From: Cymodocea nodosa
Taxonomy: Eukaryota > Streptophyta > Magnoliopsida > Alismatales > Cymodoceaceae
NCBI GenBank assembly: GCA_036874045.1
Contig: JAZBRI010000003.1
Span: 2,306,501 to 2,370,500, forward strand
Length of the DNA stretch: 64,000 nucleotides
Direction of reading: 5' to 3'
Shown here: positions 13,633 through 24,015 of the stretch, piece by piece
Numbering within the stretch: position 1 is the first letter of the stretch
How the letters are laid out: each line of letters starts with the position of its first letter
Program-made: the position numbers and the translations under genes
The notes under the pieces: model-generated
Database searches by the model: none
Seen by the model: the letters and a program-made list of their open reading frames with translations, nothing else
Told to the model about the DNA's origin: nothing

Positions 13633-14697
13633 ATACACAATTATTTTGTTATGTATAAACTTTTCGTCACAAATATACAATGCAAATATACAAAGATACA
13701 TATAACTAATTTTCTATGTTTACAATGGTGAAGAAAATAAAATATATCAAAAGGATATTAATGTAGTATAATTATTTGTAATTAATTTATTGATTAATTT
13801 TTTAATTAATGAATTGAAATAATAAGTTAAAATGTAATTAATTATATTAATCAATTAATAAAATATATAATTTTTATATAAAATATTTAATTTTTATCTT
13901 AAATAATTAAATCATTCATATACTTCTATTTCACAAATGTTTATCTTCTTCTATTTTTCATTCTTTTCCAATTTTACTCCTTTCTCTTTAAAGTTTTTTT
14001 TTTCATTATTTCTCACAAATAACTCTTATTTCTTTTATCAAAAGTTTTTTATTTTCACGGTCAAACGTCCATCTTCTTCGACAATATTTGCCAAAATTCA
14101 ATAGATTGTGGCAATCAAGTTTGTTGCATGGGTAAAGAGCGGAAAGACAAATAGAGTATGATAAAGTTGTGTGGGTAGACTATAGTAATGGTCTTAAGCA
14201 ATGAATGACGAAAATAAGGATATCAGATTTGAGAGTACGATGATTTCTCAATATTACAGAGAAATAGAAGTTAGAAAGGTTGGAAAATACTTTTGTAAGT
14301 GTTTAAAAATCTTAAAAAACTATCTTCAAGATTTCTATTATACATAAACAACTTCAACATTGAGAAATCTTTTCTCAATGTATTTTTTACTAAAGTTTCT
14401 CAATATTACCGTAACGTACAAATATCTTCTAAAAAAGTGAATATAAATACAAATGGTAAAAGTAAGGTTTTTTTTATATTGATAAGTTTTTATTTAATTT
14501 TAATTTTTTTTCTTAAACAATTTATAAAGTAAAGAAAAATACATACCTACTAAATTTTGGCATACGGTAAAAAGTGAAAAATAAAGAGGGAAGTTGAAAG
14601 AGGGAAAGGGAGGCGAAGTAGAACCGCGTGGGAATGGAAGCCCACGGTCCTCCTCCCGGTCAAACCCTTCGCTACCGCCACCGCTTCTGCTTCCAAT

Positions 14698-14710
14698 CCC
14701 TAACCCTAAC
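14698..14710 (+). promoter_or_regulatory. Telo-box-like motif in the PUR-alpha leader
   Basis: CCCTAACCCTAAC lies 54-66 nt upstream of the PUR-alpha start codon. Telo-box motifs (core AAACCCTA) are frequent in 5' regions of plant genes for translation and growth, and plant PUR-alpha has been reported to bind them. Autoregulation is only an inference. Confidence 0.4.
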
Positions 14711-14763
14711 GTCCCAATCACGGGCGTCGGAAACATCGGCAGGAGGAGAAAATATCGGCAGCG

Positions 14764-17700
14764 ATGGATGGAGGAGGCGGGGGCGGTGGAGACGTGGAGC
14801 TCGTCAGCAAAACGCTGCAGTTGGAGCACAAGCTTTTCTACTTCGATCTCAAGGAGAACCCGAGGGGGAGGTACCTCAAGATCTCCGAGAAGACGTCGGC
14901 TAGTAGATCCACCATCATCGTCCCCGTCAACGGCATTGTCTGGTTCCTTGACCTCTTCAACTACTACTGCAACGCCGACGACCGGGACGTGGTCAGCAAG
15001 GAACTGCAGCTCGACACCAAGGTCCGTGCTGTTGTTCATTCTCATCTTGCTCTCGGGGTGATTGTGTTGATATCTTACTTTTGTGTTTTGGCTTGCAGGT
15101 GTTTGACTTCGACATAGGGGAGAATAAGAGAGGGCGGTTCTTGAAGGTATAGTCTTTTTATTTAGATTTTGAAATCCTGATTTTGCCTATAGTTTGCTAA
15201 ATTTTATGCTTTTTTGCTTGGATGGACATCGTCGTTAGGATACCCTAGACCGGTTGAATTCTGGTTGTTGGGTATGGGTTAGTATGAGTTTACCATGGGA
15301 ATTTTTATCTGCAATAAAATGAAGAATATCAGGATTAAATTTTTCCTGGGTGTTGACCTGATCTAGCATAAATGATTTTCTTTCATGTCGTTCTGCCTTT
15401 CTCTTTTTTTAGCATCTGTGTATGAGTTCTGCACCAAGTTGTATCAGAGAAGGCGTCGATTTCTTCCATTGTAATGAATTCGTTGGAGGGAGCCACCCAA
15501 TCTTGTTTCTCATGTTCCATACATTATAATTTCTACATTTAAGTTGGGTTCCCGTTGCAGAAATCAAGGGTTAAATTCTGATTGATAGATCTCGGTTGTG
15601 TACATGGAAATTACTTGTAAATCATGGTGGCATTTCGTTTTGGGCAAAAATGACCTGTTACGTTTCCATGAACGCAGCCATGTAATACATATACTTAATA
15701 TAAGTAGGTCCATATGCCTTTTTAACTTAAAACATATAAAGACTTAATCTAATAAGAAAATAAAAAACTTCTCCTTGGTCATGGTGACTGACTCCAATGA
15801 CTGAATGTGGTTTCGAATGAAATTTTCTGATTTTTCCTTCTTGTTTTCTAGGTCTTAAGTTATTTTCTAAGTATTAAATTGTTATTGCAATAGGATTTTT
15901 TTATAAATCTTGGCATAGGATTTATTGCTGCAATGTTGTTACTAAATTGTTATGACATAGGATATAAATTATTTCCTCTTGTTACCAAATATCTTTGCAA
16001 TGCTGTATTTCTTCTCCATTTGTTGATGATTATGAGATATGTTTTGGCTTATTTGTTACCTCAATGTACTTGAAGTGTGGAGACTTCATACTTGTCATGT
16101 ACTAGTATTTGAGTTTGACCTCATCATATTTGTCACTTTGAACTTTGATGTCATAACTTCTATTTTATTTTCATATATTTAAAACTTTTTGATTGTGATT
16201 TGAATATCACGGTAATGTTATGGAATAGACATTTGGCTTCTACTTTTATATATGTATAGTTAGAATTTTAGGAATGGTTTTGACTATATGTTTCTATATA
16301 TGCTTATTTAATATTTATTTTACAGTTTTTAACCTGCGTTGCATGCCCCTTTAAATGCCTGTGTTTTAATTACACGTGTAAAAATGCAATCCGTGTTGTG
16401 TTTGTTTCACTTGTTTTAAAACATTGTGACATACAGATTAAATTGCATGAAAATAGAAGGCAAATGATAGAACCCATCCAGACATTTCGTATTTAAGGGA
16501 AATTAGCAATTTTCCTGTTGACCTCTTTGTAGAACTTCGTGTTTGTGCCCATCCTTTTTTCATAAAAGATCACTATTTGCAAACGAAAGTACAAAATGTC
16601 TGAATGGGTTCTATGATTTGTTGAAAGCCAAAAAGACGTGGACTAGGATTATTAGAGTAATTGGAGTTTTTACTTTATGTAGTTGTAACAGTAGTACTAT
16701 ATGATACATATCACCAAAAATGACTAGGGCAACGGTTAAACATTAGATCAAAGAATGGTGCATTGTGTGCAATCTTTACCATCTATTTGTGAAAAAGCTC
16801 GGTATGCATGAGACAAAACTACTAAAGTTGCCTTTTGTTTGCTTAGTTATAGAGTTCTGGTAATAAAACTAATGATATGGTTAGGTAGCTTAAATAGTCC
16901 TATAGCCAATGCAAACTTATTGTAAGTTTTTCCTGGGAGATAACTAGTTAGGTCGTTAAAAATTTGCAGATGTGGTGGCTTGAACGGAAACATCAACATC
17001 TCAGTAAATTAAATGACTTTCATATTCACTACAGCTTATTTGTTCCTCTGCACACAGCCTTTCTAGTTTTTTATTGTGTACAATATATATCATGCTTTTG
17101 CCAATATACATTAGTATGCAAGTTTCCTGGGTTTTTTCCCAAAAAAGATGCTAGTTTGGTTACATCCTGCTGATCTGATCATCTCGGTTGGTGTTGGTGA
17201 TTATACATACCCGAAAAGGTCAATATAAGTCATCTAGCAGTTATTCCTTCTGAGACAGAATCAAACTTATTTTGATAACCTGATTGTAGCAAGGTGTAAA
17301 ATTGTAAAAAACAAAAGAGCATGTATAGTACATGAAAAATAAAGATTCACCTTGTCCAAATGATCGTATTTGATTAGGTGTGTAAATAATCATATTTGAT
17401 TAGATATGTTTATGGCTCCCTGATGGTAGCCTAGCTTTTTGGTTAGTACTAATAATCTTAAATATCAATCATTCATGAAGACACATGTATAGTAAGATTT
17501 ATAATTGTAATATGGTAAAACAATAATAACAATCCAAATTATAATCCCACTGCATGGGGTCGAAACAAAAAAGAAATTAAGGATAGCCAAGGTTTGGGCA
17601 AACAAATAAAGAAATTAAATATGGTTGAGATTTAAAATTAGCATCAACAGATACTTTTTGATTGTCTTTGTATTGAAGGACATTTCTAAGTGGCTTCCAT

Positions 17701-18448
17701 TTTCCGTCTAGATATCTGAGTTATCTGTAAACAGAAATAGAAGTACAATTATAGTTCCCGCTGGTAGCGCCCAAGGTGAGGGCTGGGCAGGCTTCAGGAG
17801 CATTCTAGCGCAGATCAATGAAGATGCTTCACAGCCTTACATCTCGCCAAATAAGGTATTTGTCTTGAATTTTATTTTAGTTTATTGTGACACGATTTAT
17901 GTTTTACCCAACTACCTATTTGTCCACTCCACTGCAGGGTGCTGAACCTTCTGAACCAGTCCCTGGACTTTCGGATGATGTGGGAGCTGGATTTATATCA
18001 GGTCATAGTAGTAATCAGTCTGTCTCCAGGTCTGAGATCAAAGACAGATCAATTGACATGCCTCCACGAGATGACATTGGAAACATGGGAGTATCCAAAG
18101 TGATCAGAGTTGACCAAAAGAGATTTTTCTTTGATCTGGGGAACAATAATAGGGGACATTACCTCCGGATATCTGAGGTATTTCCTGAGATCCCAGCATA
18201 AGCTTTCTTTACGCTCGGGTTGATATAAATATATGCTTCTATTCATGTTTTATGTTACTTAGATAATTAAGACCTTGCAAATTAAATAAATGCAGGTTGC
18301 TGGAGCAGATCGTTCTACTATAATCATGCCTATGTCTGGATTAAACTTGTTTTATGAAATGATTGGTCATTTTGTGGAGATCACTAAAGATCAAAGCGAA
18401 GAAATGGTGGGCTCGAATGCTCGAGCCATGGAGACATCAGACGGATGA
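14764..18448 (+). CDS. PURA1: PUR-alpha single-stranded DNA/RNA-binding protein
   Basis: Five exons, 14764-15021, 15099-15146, 17712-17855, 17938-18177 and 18296-18448, all have GT-AG borders and phase 0. They give 280 residues. Three PUR repeats are visible: about 22-70 (KLFYFDLKENPRGRYLKISE then STIIVP), 87-140 (FDFDIGENKRGRFLKISE then STIIVP) and 211-262 (RFFFDLGNNNRGHYLRISE then STIIMP). The glycine-rich N-terminus is typical of the family. PUR-alpha binds purine-rich single-stranded DNA and RNA and acts in transcription and mRNA handling. In plants it has been linked to telo-box promoters. Repeats I and II form one nucleic-acid-binding module, and repeat III mediates dimerisation in animal homologues. 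Intron 2 is 2.6 kb; the others are short. The gene converges on the ABCF4 gene. Upstream ATGs in the leader are out of frame. Confidence 0.95.
15147..17711 (+). other. Second intron of PUR-alpha
   Basis: A 2.6-kb T-rich intron with no recognisable gene or repeat family. Confidence 0.7.
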
Positions 18449-19853
18449 TCATCTGTACTCTACGGTTCGTTGAATTGAGTATTGAACTTGCGTGGTTGCT
18501 GTCTTTTTATTATTCTCATGTGTGATCGGATGGTTGCTATGATTCAGATTTCTTTCGTTCATGAGTTCGTTCCTTCTCCAAGGTTGGCGCGACATATAAT
18601 CTTATTTCTCTATTTCATGGATGGATGCTGCTTTATCACGTCAAGCTGTTGAGTGTTGAGCATGTAATAAGGGAACATTCTAGAAATCCGGTGGTAGATC
18701 TGTAAGTTTATGTTGAGTTTATTAAGGAACAAGGGTCTCGCATGTATTCGGTGCGGTGATGTAAGAGATGTTTAACTCTGTGTGATCACGGTTGTTTTCA
18801 CGGCATTTTTGCTTGATTTATGATTTTGCTGTAAATTTTTGTATTCTTTATGTTTGGTAAAGAGGATTGCTGCTCTTCTGCACCCTTATTTAGATTTCCA
18901 TTCTTTTGCTTATACTGCTAGTTGGCAAGAAATTTAGGCTTTATTTTAGTTGTCTGGTAGTGGATTCTCATTCATTCCTCTTATCAGAGTTTGAATTGAA
19001 TGTAAAAATTGCTATCATTGTCAAAAAAAAAGCATTATGTTTATTTGGAAATGGTTTTTTAGTTTCAGCATATTTCCGTAGAGTTAGTTTCCAACAGCTT
19101 CTGAAAATCTGTGAAGGTTCACGTTTTTCCAGTTATACAAGTTTCAATATTCGAAAGGCGTGAGACTTCTCTCTGATCATGGATGAATGGTGACGTTACA
19201 ATACACCGCGTAAATTGATGGCAGCACAAATCAACTATTGGCTCTTTAGCAAGATAAGAGCTATTGTTTTCTATGGTGGGGGGGGGGGGGGGGGGTGCAA
19301 TTTAAAGATGCAACTTTTCTTGAAGAAAAAAAATGCGATACACTACGATATATATAACTAGACAATCTCTCAAGCATCAAAAACGTCAATTGAAGTTGTA
19401 TGCAAAAAGAGCATTTGCCGAAAGAAAGGATGCAAGAGGTCCTTCAAGCCCCCCTCTCATGCAAGAGCTATTGAGCTTATGGAGGAATTATTGTTAACAA
19501 GATACAACACTGACAAATGAATTCCAAGGAAAATGCAACAAGGCATTCTGCGGCCAATAGGGATTCTATTATTCTTCTTCGTAAAAAGGGGATCTCATTT
19601 CTTGCAAAGAAACCTTAAGAAAGCCTCTACGAAACAAACACATACAGGGAGTGAGTATATATTCTGCTGCACGACTAGTGCATATGAAACCCCTAACAGG
19701 CTTCATTGCCGACACACACACATTTTTTAATCTAACGTAAAAATTTTGGAAACAGAGAGACACTAATCCAACGCCAAAAATAGATGATGGTGTATCGGGA
19801 AGAACTTACTGGATTGTCGACAAATAAGTTACCCGTATATATAAGGCGGCGCA
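18449..19853. other. Spacer between convergent PUR-alpha and ABCF4 genes
   Basis: It holds the 3' untranslated regions of both genes. The only notable item is an 18-G homopolymer at 19278-19295. Short open frames here resemble nothing known. Confidence 0.7.
19278..19295 (+). repeat. 18-base G homopolymer
   Basis: An uninterrupted run of 18 G between the convergent 3' ends. Such runs are rare in plant DNA, are prone to sequencing-length error and could form a G-quadruplex. The exact length should be treated as uncertain. Confidence 0.85.
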
Positions 19854-22013
19854 TCACTCATCAACCTCGTCCTTGATTTGCTTAAGCAGATCGTCCTTGT
19901 AGTCCTCGAACGTGCCGTCGAAATGCTCCACAGTTCCGTTCTCCACGATCCATAGCTGACTCCTTTCTTCGTCCTCGCACACACGAGATATCAGCCGAGA
20001 ATCGTGGCTCACCAGAACAACCCCGCCGGAGAACTCCTCCAGTGCTTCTGCCAGGGCATCGATGCTCTGCATGTCCAAGTGGTTCGTCGGCTCGTCTAGC
20101 AGGAGAATATGAGGCCGAGACATCGAAATGGAGGTGAAGACGACACGAGCCTTCTGCCCTCCCGAAAGCTTGGCGATCGGGGTGAGATGGTTGTGGCTGG
20201 GAAGGCCGAACTTCCCAAGCTTTGCACGGACGGCCTCCTGTTTGCTAAACCCTTCTTGGTCTGGGTGGAGACGGAGAAGGTACTGCACCGGTGTCTCCTC
20301 CATCGTCAGCAGATCCACGAAATGCTGGGAGTAACGACCAATTCGCAGCTTTTGGCTTCTACGCACCTCACCCTCGGTAGCAACCAAATCGCCGCCAAGC
20401 AAATTAAGCAGAGTAGACTTGCCGGCTCCGTTAGGCCCCACGATGGCAACTCTGGTCCCCATGTCAATACCCACATCAACATCCGAAAGCTTAAAGTCTG
20501 GCCTGCTGGGGTACGAGAAGCTGACTTCTATGAGCTGCAGCAGAGGGGGCGTGAGCTCCGTCGGCTCAGGGAAGTGAAATTCGACGGTGTAATCCCTCCA
20601 CTTCTTGGGTGCTTCAGGAGGACGCTCGTCGTCGTCGTCAACTTTTCGCTTGGCTTTGTTCTTGGACGCTTCCTTTGCGGCAGCGTGCTTTGCCCTGTCC
20701 TTCACCTTCTCCTGCTGTACACGGCTGCCCGTCCTCTTAGCTGCCTTGAGCTGCTTCTCATGAATCTCAAACTTCTTGTTCATCTCCTTGCGCTTCTGCT
20801 CGTAACCGCTCTCGAAATCGTCGAAGTTCCCTCTGTATATGTGCAGCTTCAGGTCATGAAGATGGATGATATCCGTGCAAACACTGTTAAGGAAGTCGCG
20901 GTCGTGCGAGACAACCACCAACGTCTTCTTCCAACGAGTCAAGTACTCCTCCAGCCAAAGCACCGCCCGGAGATCAAGGTGATTGGTGGGCTCATCGAGC
21001 AGTAAAAGAGTCGGCTGGATGAAAAGAGCCCTCGCCAACGAGATCCTCATCCTCCACCCACCGCTGAAGGACTTTGTCGCCCTCGCCTGCATCTCCTTGG
21101 TGAACCCAAGCCCAGCCAAGATCTTGGAAGCCTGCGACTCCGCCGCATCGGCTCCCATAACATTCAACCTCTCGTACAACTCCGCTAGCCTCTCACCCGC
21201 GTCGTCAAGGTCTCCATCTCCAGCCCCATCCTTCTCCGCAACGGCCGACAACTCCGTCACCTCCCGTCTCAACCTCACAAGTTCCTCGTTTGCCGAGATC
21301 ACCGCCTCCAGCGCGGACCTCTCGTCGCCCACAACCTCCTGCTCCACCAACAACACATCGATATTCCTCGGCACTGGGATCTTGCGCCATGCGAGTAACT
21401 TCAGCAGCGTGGACTTTCCTTTCCCGTTCGGCCCCACTAATCCATATCTCTTCCCGTGAGTGATCTTCACCGACGCGTTCTTCAGAAGCTCCTTCCCTCT
21501 TGCCGAAACCGAGAAGTTCTCGATTACGATGTCCCTCAAGTTTGCGTCCGCCGCCGCGGCACCACCCTCTTCGTCCTCGTCGAGCACCGCCGCCTTGCTC
21601 CCGATCACCACCGTGAACGCGTCTCGGTCGTCCCTGAGAGCCTCCTTCTTCGCCAATTCGAGACTGTGGGCCACGATCTGCTCCTTTTTCTCGCGCTTCT
21701 TGATCTCCTTGATCGACATCCCGATCGAGAGCTCCGCCTGCGGCCTTGACGAACGAGCCTTACCGCCATGATCGTCCTCCACCACATCCTCCTCCTCGTT
21801 GATTTCCTCCTCGTCGTCCGACGGGGGCAGATCTATGTCATCGAAGTAGGACGGCGCTTTCGGCTTCGGCTTCGGCTTCGGCTTCGGCTTGGGCTTCCCC
21901 TGTGGTTTCCGAGATGCCGTAGAAGACGTGACAGAAGAAGACTTCTCCTTCCCCAATTCCCTACCTCCGGAGACGGCAGAGGCGGTGGCGACGGACGCGT
22001 TCTTCTTCTTCAT
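19854..22013 (-). CDS. ABCF4: ABC transporter F family member 4 (GCN20 type)
   Basis: A single uninterrupted 719-residue frame, intronless. It has two ABC domains and no membrane segments, as in all ABCF proteins. Domain 1 has Walker A GPNGKGKST at 194-202, signature FSGGWRMR near 317 and Walker B LLLLDEPTNHLD near 337. Domain 2 has Walker A GPNGAGKST at 526-534, signature LSGGQKAR near 617 and Walker B ILLLDEPTNHLD near 636. A charged linker (about 400-475) joins them. The N-terminus is Lys/Pro-rich, then acidic, then Lys-rich. ABCF/GCN20 proteins bind ribosomes and act in translation control; in yeast GCN20 works with GCN1 in the GCN2 pathway. The frame is open upstream to 22199, but that part overlaps an AT run that may be the TATA region, so I chose MKKKNASV at 22013. 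Confidence 0.95.
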   Translation of the reverse strand: MKKKNASVATASAVSGGRELGKEKSSSVTSSTASRKPQGKPKPKPKPKPKPKAPSYFDDIDLPPSDDEEEINEEEDVVEDDHGGKARSSRPQAELSIGMSIKEIKKREKKEQIVAHSLELAKKEALRDDRDAFTVVIGSKAAVLDEDEEGGAAAADANLRDIVIENFSVSARGKELLKNASVKITHGKRYGLVGPNGKGKSTLLKLLAWRKIPVPRNIDVLLVEQEVVGDERSALEAVISANEELVRLRREVTELSAVAEKDGAGDGDLDDAGERLAELYERLNVMGADAAESQASKILAGLGFTKEMQARATKSFSGGWRMRISLARALFIQPTLLLLDEPTNHLDLRAVLWLEEYLTRWKKTLVVVSHDRDFLNSVCTDIIHLHDLKLHIYRGNFDDFESGYEQKRKEMNKKFEIHEKQLKAAKRTGSRVQQEKVKDRAKHAAAKEASKNKAKRKVDDDDERPPEAPKKWRDYTVEFHFPEPTELTPPLLQLIEVSFSYPSRPDFKLSDVDVGIDMGTRVAIVGPNGAGKSTLLNLLGGDLVATEGEVRRSQKLRIGRYSQHFVDLLTMEETPVQYLLRLHPDQEGFSKQEAVRAKLGKFGLPSHNHLTPIAKLSGGQKARVVFTSISMSRPHILLLDEPTNHLDMQSIDALAEALEEFSGGVVLVSHDSRLISRVCEDEERSQLWIVENGTVEHFDGTFEDYKDDLLKQIKDEVDE
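21858..21897 (-). repeat. Coding hexanucleotide repeat (Lys-Pro run)
   Basis: GGCTTC units (plus-strand reading) encode an alternating Lys-Pro run at residues 40-52 of the ABCF4 protein. It is an in-frame repeat whose copy number can change without breaking the gene. Confidence 0.85.
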
Positions 22014-24015
22014 CGGGATGGGGCAGAGATTAAGTGAGAAATTAAACCCTAACCGGAGACTGGGGTATTTATCGTCGCCGGGATCTATCCGGGGAAATTG
22101 GGAGGTTGAAACGATCGAGCTCGATGCAGATATATATATATATATATCAGTCATCACGAGCCGTTGGATTGAGAGGTTATTTTGATGACAGTCGTCCATT
22201 TTAACGATATACGTTCCAGCGATTCCGACGCCTTTTTTCCGTCAATAAACCTTAATTGTTGTACATAATGGTACATGTGTCATTTTTGATATTGATTACG
22301 TTTTTCCTTGACTCGAATCTAAGAATTTCTTACCTAAGTGATTTTTGTTGGATATTGTAAACAGTTTTTGACTATTAAATAAGTAATGCATTGCGTTATT
22401 GAAATATGACGGGAACGAAGATTATCTTGAATTCGAATATAGAAGTCACACGGGAACAAGCTTACTGCAACATTTCCAAGGTAGGATTATTAATCCTCCT
22501 AATTTGATTTGGAACGGTTTTTGGGAAAAACATTTGAAACGTTGATTCAAAAATTAGACGTTGGAGTGCTGCACGGTATGATTAGCATTATTTGGAGAAG
22601 ATTCAAATGAAATAGCAGTCGAAATTTTACACACCCCCCACCTCCTCCACGCAAAAAAAAAAAAATAGCCGTGGAAAAATCTTGTATAAATATGGGCAAA
22701 TTAGGAAACAAAATATCTTAATTGTAAATAGAAGACTGGATCCGCGTTCATAAATTTCACGTAACAGTAACGATTTTGTGGCGGTAGAAGCCATCGGAGA
22801 AGGTATGTCGAAAAAGATTTTGGCATAGACGATGTTGGAAATAATCGGAACGACTATGACGACAATAAGAAAAAGTTAGTCGTTCACACAAAGACAAAAC
22901 ATTCACTTGAATATTTTATACATTATACCAATTTAAATTGCACTTTAAAGCAGTCATTCAACTATAAGCCAGTGGAGCTTCAAATTTCTATTGATATTAC
23001 ATTTCAGAAACACAATGTATAATATACCTCAAATGTTTCTAATTAGATATATAATTACCATTTGACTTATATTAAAATATCTTATCATTAAATTATAGTA
23101 TATGTCAGCAACTATGGATATGTAAATTGTATGTTATGCTTTGAAACTGGCTTTTAAGACATTTTACCTATTTCTTATCCAAAACCCACATCAATGAGGG
23201 CGTCGTGACGCTTGAGCAATATGATAGAATAATAGTTAAGAAAGTGTTTTAAGAGTTTGACCTTTCTTGAGAATGAAACAAGAAAAAATCATCTTAAATA
23301 CTTGAAAATATCCACAAAAACTAAATGCACCTGTAAGACAAAAAGAAGTAATTAAACTAAACTGATACTAAAAAGATAGAAAAAGTAAAAAAAAATGATT
23401 AGAAATAGAGGCGGCGTAAATAATACAAATAAGACGTTGATTATTGAAAAGATCATTCAACCCATAGCTAGAACCTAACATGGATCGAGTGGAAATGAAA
23501 GCATAAAGTAATAGCCACCCATGTTTAGCAAATATTTTCTTTTCGAAGGATGAATGTCGGCTTGGTTTACCATCAATTTTAAAGCAAGAGACCGCCACAA
23601 CCAATTTACCGGGGAAAGCAGCTTTCTTTATAACTCTCCTATTCCAACAAATGGAGGGTACGGTGACAATGCCAACAAGAACATTGAAATGAGATGCGAC
23701 GTTTTAATCCAGGCAAAAATACTTCCATTATTAAAAAAACAAGAACCCACTGACAATGCACCCATACATTTAAAAAAACTACCCTGATATACAAAATAAA
23801 TATAAAAAGGTGCTTTGTCATGAAAAAATTGCTTATACATATTTCACTACTGGTAAAACAATGATTTACAGATGGGTGATATCCGCAACATGGCCTCCAA
23901 GTGACAGCGGACTCTACGCAGAAATGAGAATGATCGCAAAATTTTAAGAAAAGCCTTTTGCAGCCGATATCATCCCATCAGACAGACCAACAAACAATTG
24001 CCCATCTTTGGAACT
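22014..24015. other. Spacer between ABCF4 and MOR1
   Basis: The left part holds the ABCF4 leader and promoter, including an AT dinucleotide run at 22130-22147. The right part holds the MOR1 3' untranslated region. In between is AT-rich DNA with short poly-A tracts and no recognisable gene. Confidence 0.7.
22044..22052 (-). promoter_or_regulatory. Telo-box in the ABCF4 leader
   Basis: A perfect AAACCCTAA on the plus strand (TTAGGGTTT on the coding strand), 31 nt before the start codon. Telo-boxes are common in leaders of plant translation-related genes, which fits an ABCF protein. Confidence 0.5.

Larger units (their letters stand above)
10542..14763. other. Spacer between the MYB and PUR-alpha genes
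   Basis: A 4.2-kb intergenic stretch. It contains a CCTT microsatellite (about 11844-11869), a strongly AT-rich zone (12120-12600) and AT-rich DNA with a 40-bp tandem repeat (13531-13632). An 11-bp inverted repeat, AGTTATTTGTG at 13239-13249 and its complement at 14014-14024, could mark a decayed MITE. An 85-codon open frame at 11492-11749 matches nothing I know. The PUR-alpha leader occupies the right end, probably from about 14550. Confidence 0.6.

Noticed and set aside
14500..15045. 181-codon open frame antisense to PUR-alpha exon 1
   Set aside because: Shadow of a real exon; low-complexity, no motif.
20109..21005. 298-codon open frame on the plus strand
   Set aside because: It is antisense to the ABCF4 coding region, whose GC-rich codons keep other frames open; it has no recognisable domain.
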